NCBI GenBank assembly: GCA_030699515.1 | Contig: JAUYME010000020.1 | Span: forward strand, 1 to 11,208 | DNA from: a bacterium | GTDB lineage: Bacteria > Patescibacteriota > Minisyncoccia > UBA6257 > 1-14-0-10-44-23 | Direction of reading: 5' to 3' | DNA length: 11,208 nt | In this document: positions 5,359 to 10,734 of the stretch, piece after piece | Layout of the letters: each line of letters starts with the position of its first letter | How positions within the stretch are numbered: the stretch's first letter is position 1 | Notes under the pieces: generated by a model | The model's input: only the letters and a program-made list of their open reading frames with translations | Databases searched by the model: none | What the model was told of the DNA's origin: nothing | Translations under genes and position numbers: made by a program

Positions 5359-5679
5359 ATGGATTCATTTTTAAAGGCAGACATCTTCTTCTTCGTTTCT
5401 ACGGTGTTTACAATTCTTCTGGGGGTTTTCCTTTTGGTTTTTCTATTTTACATGCTGAGAATTGCGCGGAACGCAAAAGATATTTCAGAGCGCATTAGGG
5501 AAAGCGTTAAAGAGATTAGCGAAGACATTGAAGACAAGCGAAAACAGATTAAATATGGAGGGATTGGCCTTTCAGACATTGTTGCCTTTTTTACAAAAAA
5601 GCCGAAAGAAAGGCCCGCTAAGAAAACGCGCAATAAGGCAGGCCGGAGCGCGAAAAAGAAAAGTGCTAAAAAGAAGTAA
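5359..5679 (+). CDS. Single-span membrane protein with Lys/Arg-rich tail, hypothetical (106 aa)
   Basis: Not a recognised family. The sequence has a short N-terminus, one long hydrophobic segment at about residues 8-35 (IFFFVSTVFTILLGVFLLVF), an amphipathic charged helix at about 36-66 (ISERIRESVKEISEDIEDKRKQ) likely to form a coiled coil, a short linker with IGLSDIVAFF, and a C-terminal tail of about 28 residues made almost only of Lys, Arg, Ala, Pro and Ser, with PAKKTR and SAKKKSAKKK. The tail resembles the basic tails of histone-H1-like proteins, so binding to nucleic acid or acidic lipid is conceivable. Its TAA shares a base with the ATG of the YihY-family gene (TAATG), so the two are translationally coupled. 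The AT-rich 5' flank has no Shine-Dalgarno. Confidence 0.85.
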   Translation: MDSFLKADIFFFVSTVFTILLGVFLLVFLFYMLRIARNAKDISERIRESVKEISEDIEDKRKQIKYGGIGLSDIVAFFTKKPKERPAKKTRNKAGRSAKKKSAKKK

Positions 5680-6503
5680 TGTTTTCTTTAGTAACGAAGG
5701 CCCTCAGGGGCATGGTTTTAGACAAGACCCATAGACTTGGGGCGGCACTTTCCTACTATGCCATTTTTTCCTTAGTTCCTTTGTTAATTCTTTCTCTATC
5801 CATTGCAAGTTTTGTATTACCGCAATCCGCAAGCCAGGATCAGCTTTTAAGACAGGTTAGCGTGTTTTTTGGAGATCCGGTGGCTAACTTGGTCGCTTCG
5901 GCAATTTACAGCATCCAAGGCAGCGACCAAGGAGTTTTGGCCACTGTGCTTGTTTTGCTGATTTTAGTATTTGGTGCCGGCGGGGTATTTAGACAGTTAA
6001 AAGATGCTCTAAACACTATCTGGAAAGTGGATGAGAAGAGTAAAAAAGACAGACCATCAATTGTGGCAAAAAATATTGTAGCGGTTCTTACGATATTTTT
6101 TACCGGGTTACTCTTAATTGTTTGGACTTTACTGAACCTTATAAGTTCATATTTGAAAGGGACAATCTTTAGCCCCCAGCTTAGTCTGGTGTTTTGGCAG
6201 ACAGTTAATTTTGCCGGCACACTTTTGGTAGGCACAATTTTAGTGGCAACGATTTTTGCAGTTTTCCCGGATAAAAGGCTGAAAATATCCGACATGCTTT
6301 TCCCCGCCTTTATAACAGTGATTTTATTTACGCTGCTGCGCTTTGTATTTTCTGTTTACTTGGACCTTTGGCAGGTGGGCAGTGCTTATGGAGCGGCCGG
6401 AACGGTAGTAGTCTTTCTAATTTGGATATACTTGGCGGCACAGGTATTACTTTTTGGCGCAGAGCTGAGCCGGGTTTATACATTAGAAGGAAAGAAGGGA
6501 TAA
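5679..6503 (+). CDS. YihY/BrkB-family integral membrane protein (274 aa)
   Basis: A six-span membrane protein of the YihY/virulence-factor BrkB family, formerly misnamed ribonuclease BN; the molecular function is not established. Family blocks are clear: RLGAALSYYAIFSLVPLLIL (19-38) in the first span, FGAGGVFRQLKDALNTIWKV (98-117) after the second, and near the end GSAYGAAGTVVVFLIWIYLA then LLFGAELSRVYTLEG. Hydrophobic segments lie at about 21-47, 84-106, 131-156, 172-195, 205-228 and 236-262. Length is typical. The start is fixed by the TAATG junction with the Lys-tailed protein gene upstream. mscL begins two nt after its stop, so the three genes form one operon. Nothing is visibly broken. 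Confidence 0.93.
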   Translation: MFSLVTKALRGMVLDKTHRLGAALSYYAIFSLVPLLILSLSIASFVLPQSASQDQLLRQVSVFFGDPVANLVASAIYSIQGSDQGVLATVLVLLILVFGAGGVFRQLKDALNTIWKVDEKSKKDRPSIVAKNIVAVLTIFFTGLLLIVWTLLNLISSYLKGTIFSPQLSLVFWQTVNFAGTLLVGTILVATIFAVFPDKRLKISDMLFPAFITVILFTLLRFVFSVYLDLWQVGSAYGAAGTVVVFLIWIYLAAQVLLFGAELSRVYTLEGKKG

Positions 6504-6504
6504 G

Positions 6505-6897
6505 ATGTTTAAAGAATTTAAAAAATTTGCAATTAAGGGCAATGCCATAGATCTGGCGATTGGTGTGGTAATTGGAGCGGCGTTTGGGAAAATTGTAGGC
6601 TCGCTTGTAAGCGATATTATTAATCCGATTCTTAGCCTGCTAACCGGAAGGATTGATTTTTCCAAGCTGAAAATTCCAATAACAGAAGAAGCGGCGATTA
6701 GTTACGGGCTTTTCTTCAATGCGATAATTGAATTTATTATTGTTGCTTTTGCAATTTTTTTGGTTGTGCGCGCAATTAATAAACTGCATCAGAGAGCTGA
6801 TGAGCCAAAAACCGCAAAAACAAAAAGTTGCCCTTACTGCAAGGAAGCCGTGAGCGTAGAGGCCAGTAAGTGCCCACACTGTACAAGTAATATCTAG
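6505..6897 (+). CDS. mscL: Large-conductance mechanosensitive channel MscL with C-terminal zinc ribbon (130 aa)
   Basis: MscL opens under membrane tension and lets solutes out during osmotic downshock. The N-terminal amphipathic helix and first span are typical: FKEFKKFAIKGNAIDLAIGV (2-21), then IGAAFGKIVGSLVSDIINP (23-41). A shortened external loop (about 48-66) leads to the second span at about 68-90, ending FLVVRAINKL. Instead of the usual amphipathic C-terminal bundle alone, residues 109-126 hold CPYCKEAVSVEASKCPHC, four cysteines spaced as in a zinc ribbon; such tails are known in some MscL relatives. GAAGGGAT just upstream, inside the end of the YihY-family gene, is a good ribosome-binding site for the ATG at 6505. 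Its TAG overlaps the stop of the antiporter gene on the other strand. Confidence 0.95.
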   Translation: MFKEFKKFAIKGNAIDLAIGVVIGAAFGKIVGSLVSDIINPILSLLTGRIDFSKLKIPITEEAAISYGLFFNAIIEFIIVAFAIFLVVRAINKLHQRADEPKTAKTKSCPYCKEAVSVEASKCPHCTSNI

Positions 6898-8057
6898 GCC
6901 TCCGCTTTATTTTTTGTAAATTGATTTACGAGAAAAGGGCCTAAGAAAGTGGTGAGAGCGGAAAGGACAACCAAGGCGGCAACCAGTTTTTCATCCAAAA
7001 TACCAAACTCAAGACCGGAAAAGGCCACCGCTAAAGTGGTGGTAAGCTGGGGAATAGTGGCAACGCCCACAAAGCTTGCGTTGTAATTGCTTAGTCCGCT
7101 TAATTTGGCCCCCAGCCAACCGCCGGTGAATTTAGCGATGATTAAGGCGGAAACGACAGAAATGGTTAAGACAAGGGCATACCTGGCATCGCTGAAGGCA
7201 AAGATATTGGTGCGCATGCCAACAAGGACGAAAAAGATGGGAATAAAGAGCCCATAACCCATGGCTCGGAGTTTATTTTTTAGACCATTTTCTTTAATGG
7301 AGTCGGAAAGAATGAGTCCGGCCAAGAAAGAGCCAATGATTGGGTGAAGGCCAAGAATTTGGAAAATAATTACTGTGCCAATCAGGACGACAAAAACCAC
7401 CTGAAGTTCGTGCGATCCGCCTCTACTCGTATCATCTGCGAAAAGAAAAAGCATCAATTTGCTAACGTGCTTGGCTATCCAGCGCAAGCCGATAAAAATT
7501 AAGAGAAGCAAAGGATAGAGGACGTATAAAGGCAGAGGGCTTAGGCTGTTGGTTGTTTGGATAATAATTGAGAGCAGTATAAGACTGAGAATATCTTCAA
7601 TGATAGCTACGTCTAGCACCAATCTCCCTACCGAATTACGGATGTAGCCGCTGCGTTCAAGCGCAGGTAAAACAACGGAAACAGAAGAAGAGATAAAGAT
7701 GACACCCAGTAAAATGGCGGCATTCAGACTGTAGCTAAAGGTAAACGCAACTAGCATTCCCAGAGCGAAAGGAATAAGAGAGTTAAAAGCGGTGGTGATG
7801 ACGATTTCTCGTCTAAGCCCCCGAAAGCTGGAAAGCCTGGCCTCCAGGCCGCCCATAAACATTAAAAAGACAAGGCCGATTTGGCCGATAAATTCCAAGG
7901 TAGGATCAATGGTGATAATGTCAGCAGCGTAGGGGCCGATAACAACGCCGGCAAGAATTAAAGCAAGCACCCAGGGCAGATGAAAGCGGTTAAAAAGCTC
8001 TGAAAAAATCAGCCCGGCTAAGAGAACTATGAAGAAGGACAAGAGTGCGGCTGACAT
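6894..8057 (-). CDS. CPA2-type cation:proton antiporter (Na+/H+ exchanger domain, 387 aa)
   Basis: A membrane exchanger of the Kef/NapA-like CPA2 group, moving K+ or Na+ against H+ for pH and ion balance. About 11-13 hydrophobic segments span the protein. Family blocks: PWVLALILAGVVIGP (28-42), GQIGLVFLMFMGGLEARL (58-75), ISSSVSVVLPALERSGY (122-138), and VLDVAIIEDILSLILL (147-162). The ion-binding pair that is usually Asp-Asp or Asn-Asp reads Glu154-Asp155 here. Later, HPIIGSFLAGLILSDS and IFFVLVGMRTN are also typical. There is no C-terminal TrkA-N/RCK domain, so nucleotide or glutathione gating as in KefB/C is absent. It is the last gene of a five-gene run, 21 nt after the DUF389 gene, and its stop overlaps that of mscL within CTAG. 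Substrate cannot be told from sequence. Confidence 0.93.
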   Translation of the reverse strand: MSAALLSFFIVLLAGLIFSELFNRFHLPWVLALILAGVVIGPYAADIITIDPTLEFIGQIGLVFLMFMGGLEARLSSFRGLRREIVITTAFNSLIPFALGMLVAFTFSYSLNAAILLGVIFISSSVSVVLPALERSGYIRNSVGRLVLDVAIIEDILSLILLSIIIQTTNSLSPLPLYVLYPLLLLIFIGLRWIAKHVSKLMLFLFADDTSRGGSHELQVVFVVLIGTVIIFQILGLHPIIGSFLAGLILSDSIKENGLKNKLRAMGYGLFIPIFFVLVGMRTNIFAFSDARYALVLTISVVSALIIAKFTGGWLGAKLSGLSNYNASFVGVATIPQLTTTLAVAFSGLEFGILDEKLVAALVVLSALTTFLGPFLVNQFTKNKAEA

Positions 8058-8078
8058 AAGGCCTGCTTGAGATTTGTG

Positions 8079-8813
8079 TTATTTTTTTGCTTTTTGGACT
8101 TTCCCCTTCGCCCTTTCTTTCTCTTCTGCTTCCAGCAGCTTTATTTCTTCATCTACGCGCTTCTCTGCTCTGTGAAACTTCATAAATGAAAATGTAATAA
8201 TTCCGCCAAAAATTATTCCTATGGTATTAAGTATAAAAACGAGAAAAGAAAATCTAGTGAGCTCAAAATTGAGAGCCGCTAAGGAGATGCCAATTAATAC
8301 AAGCGGCGGGACCAAGGATACGGCTACGGCAATTCCGGGTAAAATATCTGATGTTTTTTTATGCGCAAACGCAAAGGTTCCGGCTGCGCCGGCACAAAAA
8401 GCAACAATAAAGTAAAGAACAGCGGCACGCATGGTGCTTTCAAAGAAAATGTCACGCGGAGGGCCTTGAAAAATAATTGTGAGTAAAAATCCCGCAAGGA
8501 TAAGAAAAACAAAAGACTTGAGCAGATACCAGGCTTCGTGGCGCAAAAGCTCCTTTCTGCCCACTGTAATCGCTAAAGCCATAGCAATAATGGGACTAAG
8601 TACCGGTGCAACCATCATTCCGCCAATGACAATAGCGCTGTTACTTAAAAGCAGTCCTCCGGTAATTATCAGGGCGGAAATACTAAGAAGAAAATAATAA
8701 ACAAAGGAAGGCTTGCTTTTCTCTATTATCTCATCAACTGTGTGATATTGTTCTTCTCTTGTTGGAACAGCTTTTATTTCTAATTTTTCTCCTTTTTTCT
8801 TTGTTTTTGGCAT
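8079..8813 (-). CDS. DUF389 family membrane protein (244 aa)
   Basis: A DUF389 protein (TIGR00341-like), a widespread integral membrane family with no settled function. After a basic, Lys-rich N-terminus (PKTKKKGEKLEIK) come about six hydrophobic segments. The family core is plain: SISALIITGGLLLSNSAIVI (44-63), then GGMMVAPVLSPIIAMALAI (64-82), and later PGIAVAVSLVPPLVLIG with the conserved Val-Pro-Pro. The C-terminus is a charged helix (FHRAEKRVDEEIKLLEAEEK) with a Lys-rich end, probably cytoplasmic. The first base of its ATG is the last base of the DoxX-like stop (TAATG), so it depends on coupled translation; no independent Shine-Dalgarno is seen. Length is shorter than the longer DUF389 members with an extra N-terminal soluble domain. 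Confidence 0.93.
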   Translation of the reverse strand: MPKTKKKGEKLEIKAVPTREEQYHTVDEIIEKSKPSFVYYFLLSISALIITGGLLLSNSAIVIGGMMVAPVLSPIIAMALAITVGRKELLRHEAWYLLKSFVFLILAGFLLTIIFQGPPRDIFFESTMRAAVLYFIVAFCAGAAGTFAFAHKKTSDILPGIAVAVSLVPPLVLIGISLAALNFELTRFSFLVFILNTIGIIFGGIITFSFMKFHRAEKRVDEEIKLLEAEEKERAKGKVQKAKK

Positions 8814-9208
8814 TAGAAAGATGAAATTATATTAAATAGCCCCGGTCCAAAAGATATTAGGACCAAACACATCGCCAGATTATGGAAATTTTCAATTAAA
8901 TGCTCCCACACTTGATTGTTTTTAATCTTCCAAAGAACACCTACTATCATAACAAGGGCCATAAAAAATGCGAAGAGTTCAGCGTAAAAACCAAGGAGGA
9001 TAAATAACCCTCCAAAGAAAAGCTCTAGAGCAACAAGGGTGCCCCAAAGTATACCCGGCTTAAAGCCCCAGTCATTAAATTCTTTTGCATTGGTTTTTAA
9101 GTCTCTGATTTTAGGGGCTCCGTAATAAATCATGACAGCACCAAGAACTATGCGGTTAAAAAATAGAATCCACTCCGGACTAAGAAAGCTAAAAATAAAA
9201 TCCATCAT
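8813..9208 (-). CDS. DoxX-family small membrane protein (131 aa)
   Basis: A four-span DoxX-like protein. The family includes subunits of thiosulfate:quinone oxidoreductase and membrane partners in redox stress responses, but most members have no known reaction. Hydrophobic segments lie at about residues 13-30, 53-75, 77-93 and 108-128. The first ends in MIYYGAPKIRDL, corresponding to the G-x-x-K block near the first span of DoxX proteins. ELFFGGLFILLGFYAELFAF fits the second and third. No cysteine pair suited to thiol chemistry is present. The gene overlaps the PEBP-like gene by ATGA and the DUF389 gene by one base, so all three are coupled. The start could be either of two consecutive ATG codons; the first is used here. 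Confidence 0.85.
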   Translation of the reverse strand: MMDFIFSFLSPEWILFFNRIVLGAVMIYYGAPKIRDLKTNAKEFNDWGFKPGILWGTLVALELFFGGLFILLGFYAELFAFFMALVMIVGVLWKIKNNQVWEHLIENFHNLAMCLVLISFGPGLFNIISSF

Positions 9209-9672
9209 TTTGATTTTCTTTCATAAAGACCAATTAATTCGGCTTGCTCAATAACATGGCCTTGCATAGCTTGCGCAAGCTGAGCCCTGGTATTGTTTTC
9301 ATCCAGATCAAGCTCCTTATCTAGGGCATACAGTTTAAAAAAATATCGGTGCTCTTTATCCGGCGGACAAGCGCCAACATATTCCTTTGTGCCGCGACTG
9401 CTGAGGCCGGTCACACCCGGGGCGATTTGGCCTTCTTTTATCCCTTGAGTTTCGGCTGGCATATTAAAAACTATCCAGTGGTCAAAGACCTCTATCCCCC
9501 TTTCCTTTTTTACAAAATCCGGAATATCCGGATCATCCATTATCAAAGCAAGTCTCACTGTACTTTCCGGAACAGCAGAAAAAATAAGCTCCGGGGATAT
9601 ATTTTCTCCATCGCAGGTAAATTTAGCCGGAATTTTACCTTGATTTTCAAAAGCCGGGCTTGAGATTTTCAT
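9205..9672 (-). CDS. YbhB/YbcL-type PEBP (Raf kinase inhibitor-like) protein (155 aa)
   Basis: A bacterial phosphatidylethanolamine-binding-protein fold of the YbhB/YbcL type. Visible family signs are AFENQGKIPAKFTCDGENIS near the N-terminus, the ligand-site block LIMDDPDIPDF, then FDHWIVFNMPA with the conserved His and Trp, and YVGACPPDKEHRYFFKLYAL with the Cys-Pro-Pro and His-Arg-Tyr-Phe-Phe. Together these make the anion-binding pocket complete. No signal peptide is visible, so it is probably cytoplasmic. Its ligand is unknown; the family is not a kinase inhibitor in bacteria as far as is established. The ATG at 9672 is preferred, since MKISSPAF aligns with relatives; a TTG at 9690 would add six residues. 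AAGGG lies only one base from this ATG, too close to be a standard ribosome site. It overlaps the DoxX-like gene by four bases. Confidence 0.93.
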   Translation of the reverse strand: MKISSPAFENQGKIPAKFTCDGENISPELIFSAVPESTVRLALIMDDPDIPDFVKKERGIEVFDHWIVFNMPAETQGIKEGQIAPGVTGLSSRGTKEYVGACPPDKEHRYFFKLYALDKELDLDENNTRAQLAQAMQGHVIEQAELIGLYERKSK

Positions 9673-9696
9673 GCCCTTACTATATAGCAAGTAACT

Positions 9697-9990
9697 CTAC
9701 ATTTCTACCAGCATTTCGCTGATAACTTCGTCAAATTCAGGGAAATAGAGCTTGATTTCCGTTACGTTAAATTCGGGCAACAGGTTTTCTTTTTCTTGGC
9801 GAGCCAGCAGAAACTCAAAGCACTTTTCAACCAGAAGTTCAGGGGCAACCTGATTGTCGGTTAACTCTTCGTAGTCGGAGCTAGTCAGCTCCACTTCGTG
9901 GTTGGTGCTTTCATCACCATCTAAAACGGTGACTTCAAAAATCCAGCCGCTTGGAAGTTTTTCTTTTTCTTCAACTTCTACGCTATACAT
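9697..9990 (-). CDS. Small acidic soluble protein, hypothetical (97 aa)
   Basis: Not recognised. The protein is strongly acidic, with no signal peptide or membrane span. It starts MYSVEVEEKEKLPSGWIFEV, apparently beta strands, continues VTVLDGDESTNHEVELTSSD and has a helical middle (ELLVEKCFEFLLARQEKENL) before FNVTEIKLYFPEFDEVISEM. The alternation of strands, a helix and a final strand suggests a small alpha/beta domain; the single Cys is in the helix. It is the first gene of the five-gene run, 24 nt ahead of the PEBP-like start. The AT-rich leader lacks a Shine-Dalgarno. Proteins of this look are common as unnamed genes in Patescibacteria, but that is an impression. Confidence 0.8.
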   Translation of the reverse strand: MYSVEVEEKEKLPSGWIFEVTVLDGDESTNHEVELTSSDYEELTDNQVAPELLVEKCFEFLLARQEKENLLPEFNVTEIKLYFPEFDEVISEMLVEM

Positions 9991-10038
9991 AATACATATT
10001 GTTAGCTAGTAAAAAATTCTTTTATTTTCTGATAAGGT

Positions 10039-10047
10039 ATTGTAGCA
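10039..10047 (-). promoter_or_regulatory. Predicted extended -10 promoter of the five-gene operon
   Basis: TGC-TACAAT on the minus strand is an extended -10 element (TGN directly before a 5/6 hexamer). No good -35 is found, as is usual for extended -10 promoters. A start near 10032 gives a leader of about 42 nt before the ATG at 9990. The element lies immediately after the terminator at 10049-10078. Confidence 0.45.
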
Positions 10048-10048
10048 A

Positions 10049-10078
10049 AAAACAACACTCTGAAAAGGGTGTTGTTTT
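10049..10078 (-). terminator. Intrinsic terminator after the 10084-10352 element
   Basis: AAAACAACAC (10049-10058) and GTGTTGTTTT (10069-10078) are perfect 10-bp arms, extended by three more pairs (one a wobble) around a GAAA loop on the plus strand. On the minus strand the stem runs into TTTTTTGC, a proper U-tract, so it ends transcripts coming from the DUF378 gene and the element behind it. It may also work more weakly on the plus strand. Confidence 0.7.
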
Positions 10079-10083
10079 CAACA

Positions 10084-10352
10084 GGGGCCAGGATTCAACC
10101 CAGAATTAGATTTAAAAGCCAAAGTGCATGATGATTTCTAGGCGCGACGACGAAGCTAAAAAGGATTTTGTTGAGGAGGAGCAACGAAGAAAGCATTATG
10201 TAATTTGGCTTCCCTTTGGGCGGACCGATTTTGGCCGGCTTCATCGTCACTCCTCGCTTATGGACTCTCTTCGAGTACACAGCGCTCCTCATTCCTTGAA
10301 CCCGCCTCAAAATCGCTTCCGTTAAACTGATTCTGGTTTGGATCCTGGCCCC
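10084..10352 (-). ncRNA. Candidate structured RNA or MITE-like element closed by a >20-bp inverted repeat
   Basis: The ends GGGGCCAGGAT (10084-10094) and ATCCTGGCCCC (10342-10352) are perfect 11-bp complements. Pairing goes on inward to about 10115/10322 with few mismatches: CAA with TTG, CCAGAAT with ATTCTGG, TTTAA with TTAAA. A second helix joins 10146-10156 to 10238-10248 (11 positions; the one mismatch is C-A on the plus strand but G-U on the minus strand). A third hairpin is GTTG/CAAC at 10170-10185, with an 8-nt loop reading CTCCTCCT on the minus strand. A terminator follows directly on the minus strand. No known RNA family (RNase P, tmRNA, SRP, 6S) is recognised. A mobile miniature element with terminal inverted repeats is the main alternative, but no target duplication is evident. 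Strand and exact ends are uncertain. Confidence 0.5.
10095..10244 (-). CDS. Possible small hydrophobic peptide inside the inverted-repeat element (49 aa)
   Basis: Within the element the minus strand has GAGGAG (10250-10255) five nt before an ATG at 10244, the best ribosome site in this part of the window. The peptide begins MKPAKIGPPKGKPNYIML, is positively charged over the first 13 residues, and then has a hydrophobic stretch SSLLLLNKILFSFVV at about residues 18-32 and a second short one LWLLNLIL before the stop. Its last codons lie in the long closing helix. The size, charge and hydrophobicity resemble type I toxin peptides, and the message would have paired ends, but no similarity is recognised and the frame may be chance. 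Confidence 0.28.
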   Translation of the reverse strand: MKPAKIGPPKGKPNYIMLSSLLLLNKILFSFVVAPRNHHALWLLNLILG

Positions 10353-10370
10353 TTACTGTGGACGATTTTT

Positions 10371-10613
10371 TTACATTCCTCCTCCTTGGTTTTGCATTGG
10401 CATTGAAGATGAGCCTCCTTTTGCCATACAGTTTTTGCAGCTCTTCTTGTGAGTGAAGAGCTCAATGAGTGCTGAAATACCTACAAGTGCGTAGATGGTA
10501 ACTGCAAGACCAGATGGGATATAGTTTCCAATCCCTACTCCAAGAGCTTCAAGCCCCCAGTTCAAGCCTCCGATGATTAGAAGGACGAAGGCAATCATGT
10601 GTAGACCTTTCAT
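10371..10613 (-). CDS. DUF378 (YuzA-like) small membrane protein (80 aa)
   Basis: A DUF378 protein; the family has no established function. The conserved N-terminal block is plain: MKGLHMIAFVLLIIGGLNWG (1-20), with the Ile-Ile-Gly-Gly-Leu-Asn-Trp signature in the first of two spans (about 6-26), and a second span at about 37-53 (LAVTIYALVGISALIELF). Unlike the shortest members it carries a C-terminal extension with two cysteines, KKSCKNCMAKGG, followed by a Met/Gln/Gly-rich end (SSSMPMQNQGGGM); the C-x-x-C could bind a metal. The ATG at 10613 is chosen because MKxLHxIA matches relatives; AAAGG just inside would fit a start at 10598 instead. It is divergent from the structured RNA at 10735 and is followed, 19 nt past its stop, by the inverted-repeat element. 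Confidence 0.9.
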   Translation of the reverse strand: MKGLHMIAFVLLIIGGLNWGLEALGVGIGNYIPSGLAVTIYALVGISALIELFTHKKSCKNCMAKGGSSSMPMQNQGGGM

Positions 10614-10659
10614 AATGTAGATTAAGTCTCTTTATTGGTTTTTCGATAAAACCGACCTT

Positions 10660-10676
10660 TCAAATACGTAATTTGA
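10660..10676. promoter_or_regulatory. Inverted repeat at the DUF378 transcription start (candidate operator)
   Basis: TCAAAT (10660-10665) and ATTTGA (10671-10676) flank ACGTA. The repeat covers the start site predicted from the -10 at 10676-10684 and shares TACGTAATT with the 22-bp palindrome at 11163-11184. Confidence 0.35.
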
Positions 10677-10684
10677 TTATATCA
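10676..10684 (-). promoter_or_regulatory. Predicted extended -10 promoter of the DUF378 gene
   Basis: On the minus strand TGA-TATAAT is a perfect -10 hexamer preceded by TG at the extended position. The -35 region is poor. A start near 10669 leaves a leader of about 55 nt before the ATG at 10613. Confidence 0.6.
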
Positions 10685-10701
10685 TGTGGATAATATTCAC
10701 A
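10685..10701. promoter_or_regulatory. DnaA-box pair (one perfect, one 8/9)
   Basis: 10693-10685 on the minus strand reads TTATCCACA, a perfect match to the DnaA-box consensus. Directly next to it, 10693-10701 on the plus strand reads ATATTCACA, one mismatch from TTATNCACA. The two lie head to head in the AT-rich region between the divergent promoters of the DUF378 gene and the structured RNA. Confidence 0.4.
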
Positions 10702-10716
10702 TTTTTAAGATGTGAA
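10696..10716. promoter_or_regulatory. Inverted repeat TTCACAT-7-ATGTGAA between divergent promoters
   Basis: Perfect 7-bp arms (10696-10702 and 10710-10716) with a 7-nt centre, just upstream of the -10 of the structured RNA. The symmetry and spacing suit a dimeric regulator, possibly of the CRP/FNR type by half-site (TGTGA), but the spacing is not the CRP one. Confidence 0.4.
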
Positions 10717-10722
10717 ATAAGC

Positions 10723-10728
10723 TAGAAT
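10723..10728 (+). promoter_or_regulatory. Predicted -10 element of the 10735-10857 RNA
   Basis: TAGAAT (5/6) lies seven nt before G10735, where the closing helix of the RNA begins. No good -35 hexamer is seen at 16-18 nt; TTCACA at 10696-10701 is 21 nt away. Activator-dependent initiation from the inverted repeat would fit. Confidence 0.35.
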
Positions 10729-10734
10729 AATAGT

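Noticed and set aside
9349..9663. 104-codon plus-strand frame opposite the PEBP-like gene
   Set aside because: Antisense shadow of a well-recognised gene, with no ribosome site or domain.
1039..10009. TTGTTAGCTAG in both the uvrB leader and the leader of the 97-aa gene (1039-1049, 9999-10009)
   Set aside because: A repeated 11-mer is expected by chance several times in a window of this length.
10128..10325. 65-codon plus-strand frame inside the inverted-repeat element
   Set aside because: No ribosome site, low-complexity composition, and its sequence is constrained by the internal helices; the minus strand carries the better signals.
10084..10352. RNase P RNA or tmRNA
   Set aside because: A GAGAGTCC-like stretch recalls the RNase P GAGGAAAGTCC block and GGTTGAATCC recalls a T-arm, but the partner conserved blocks, T-stem pairing and a tag frame are missing.
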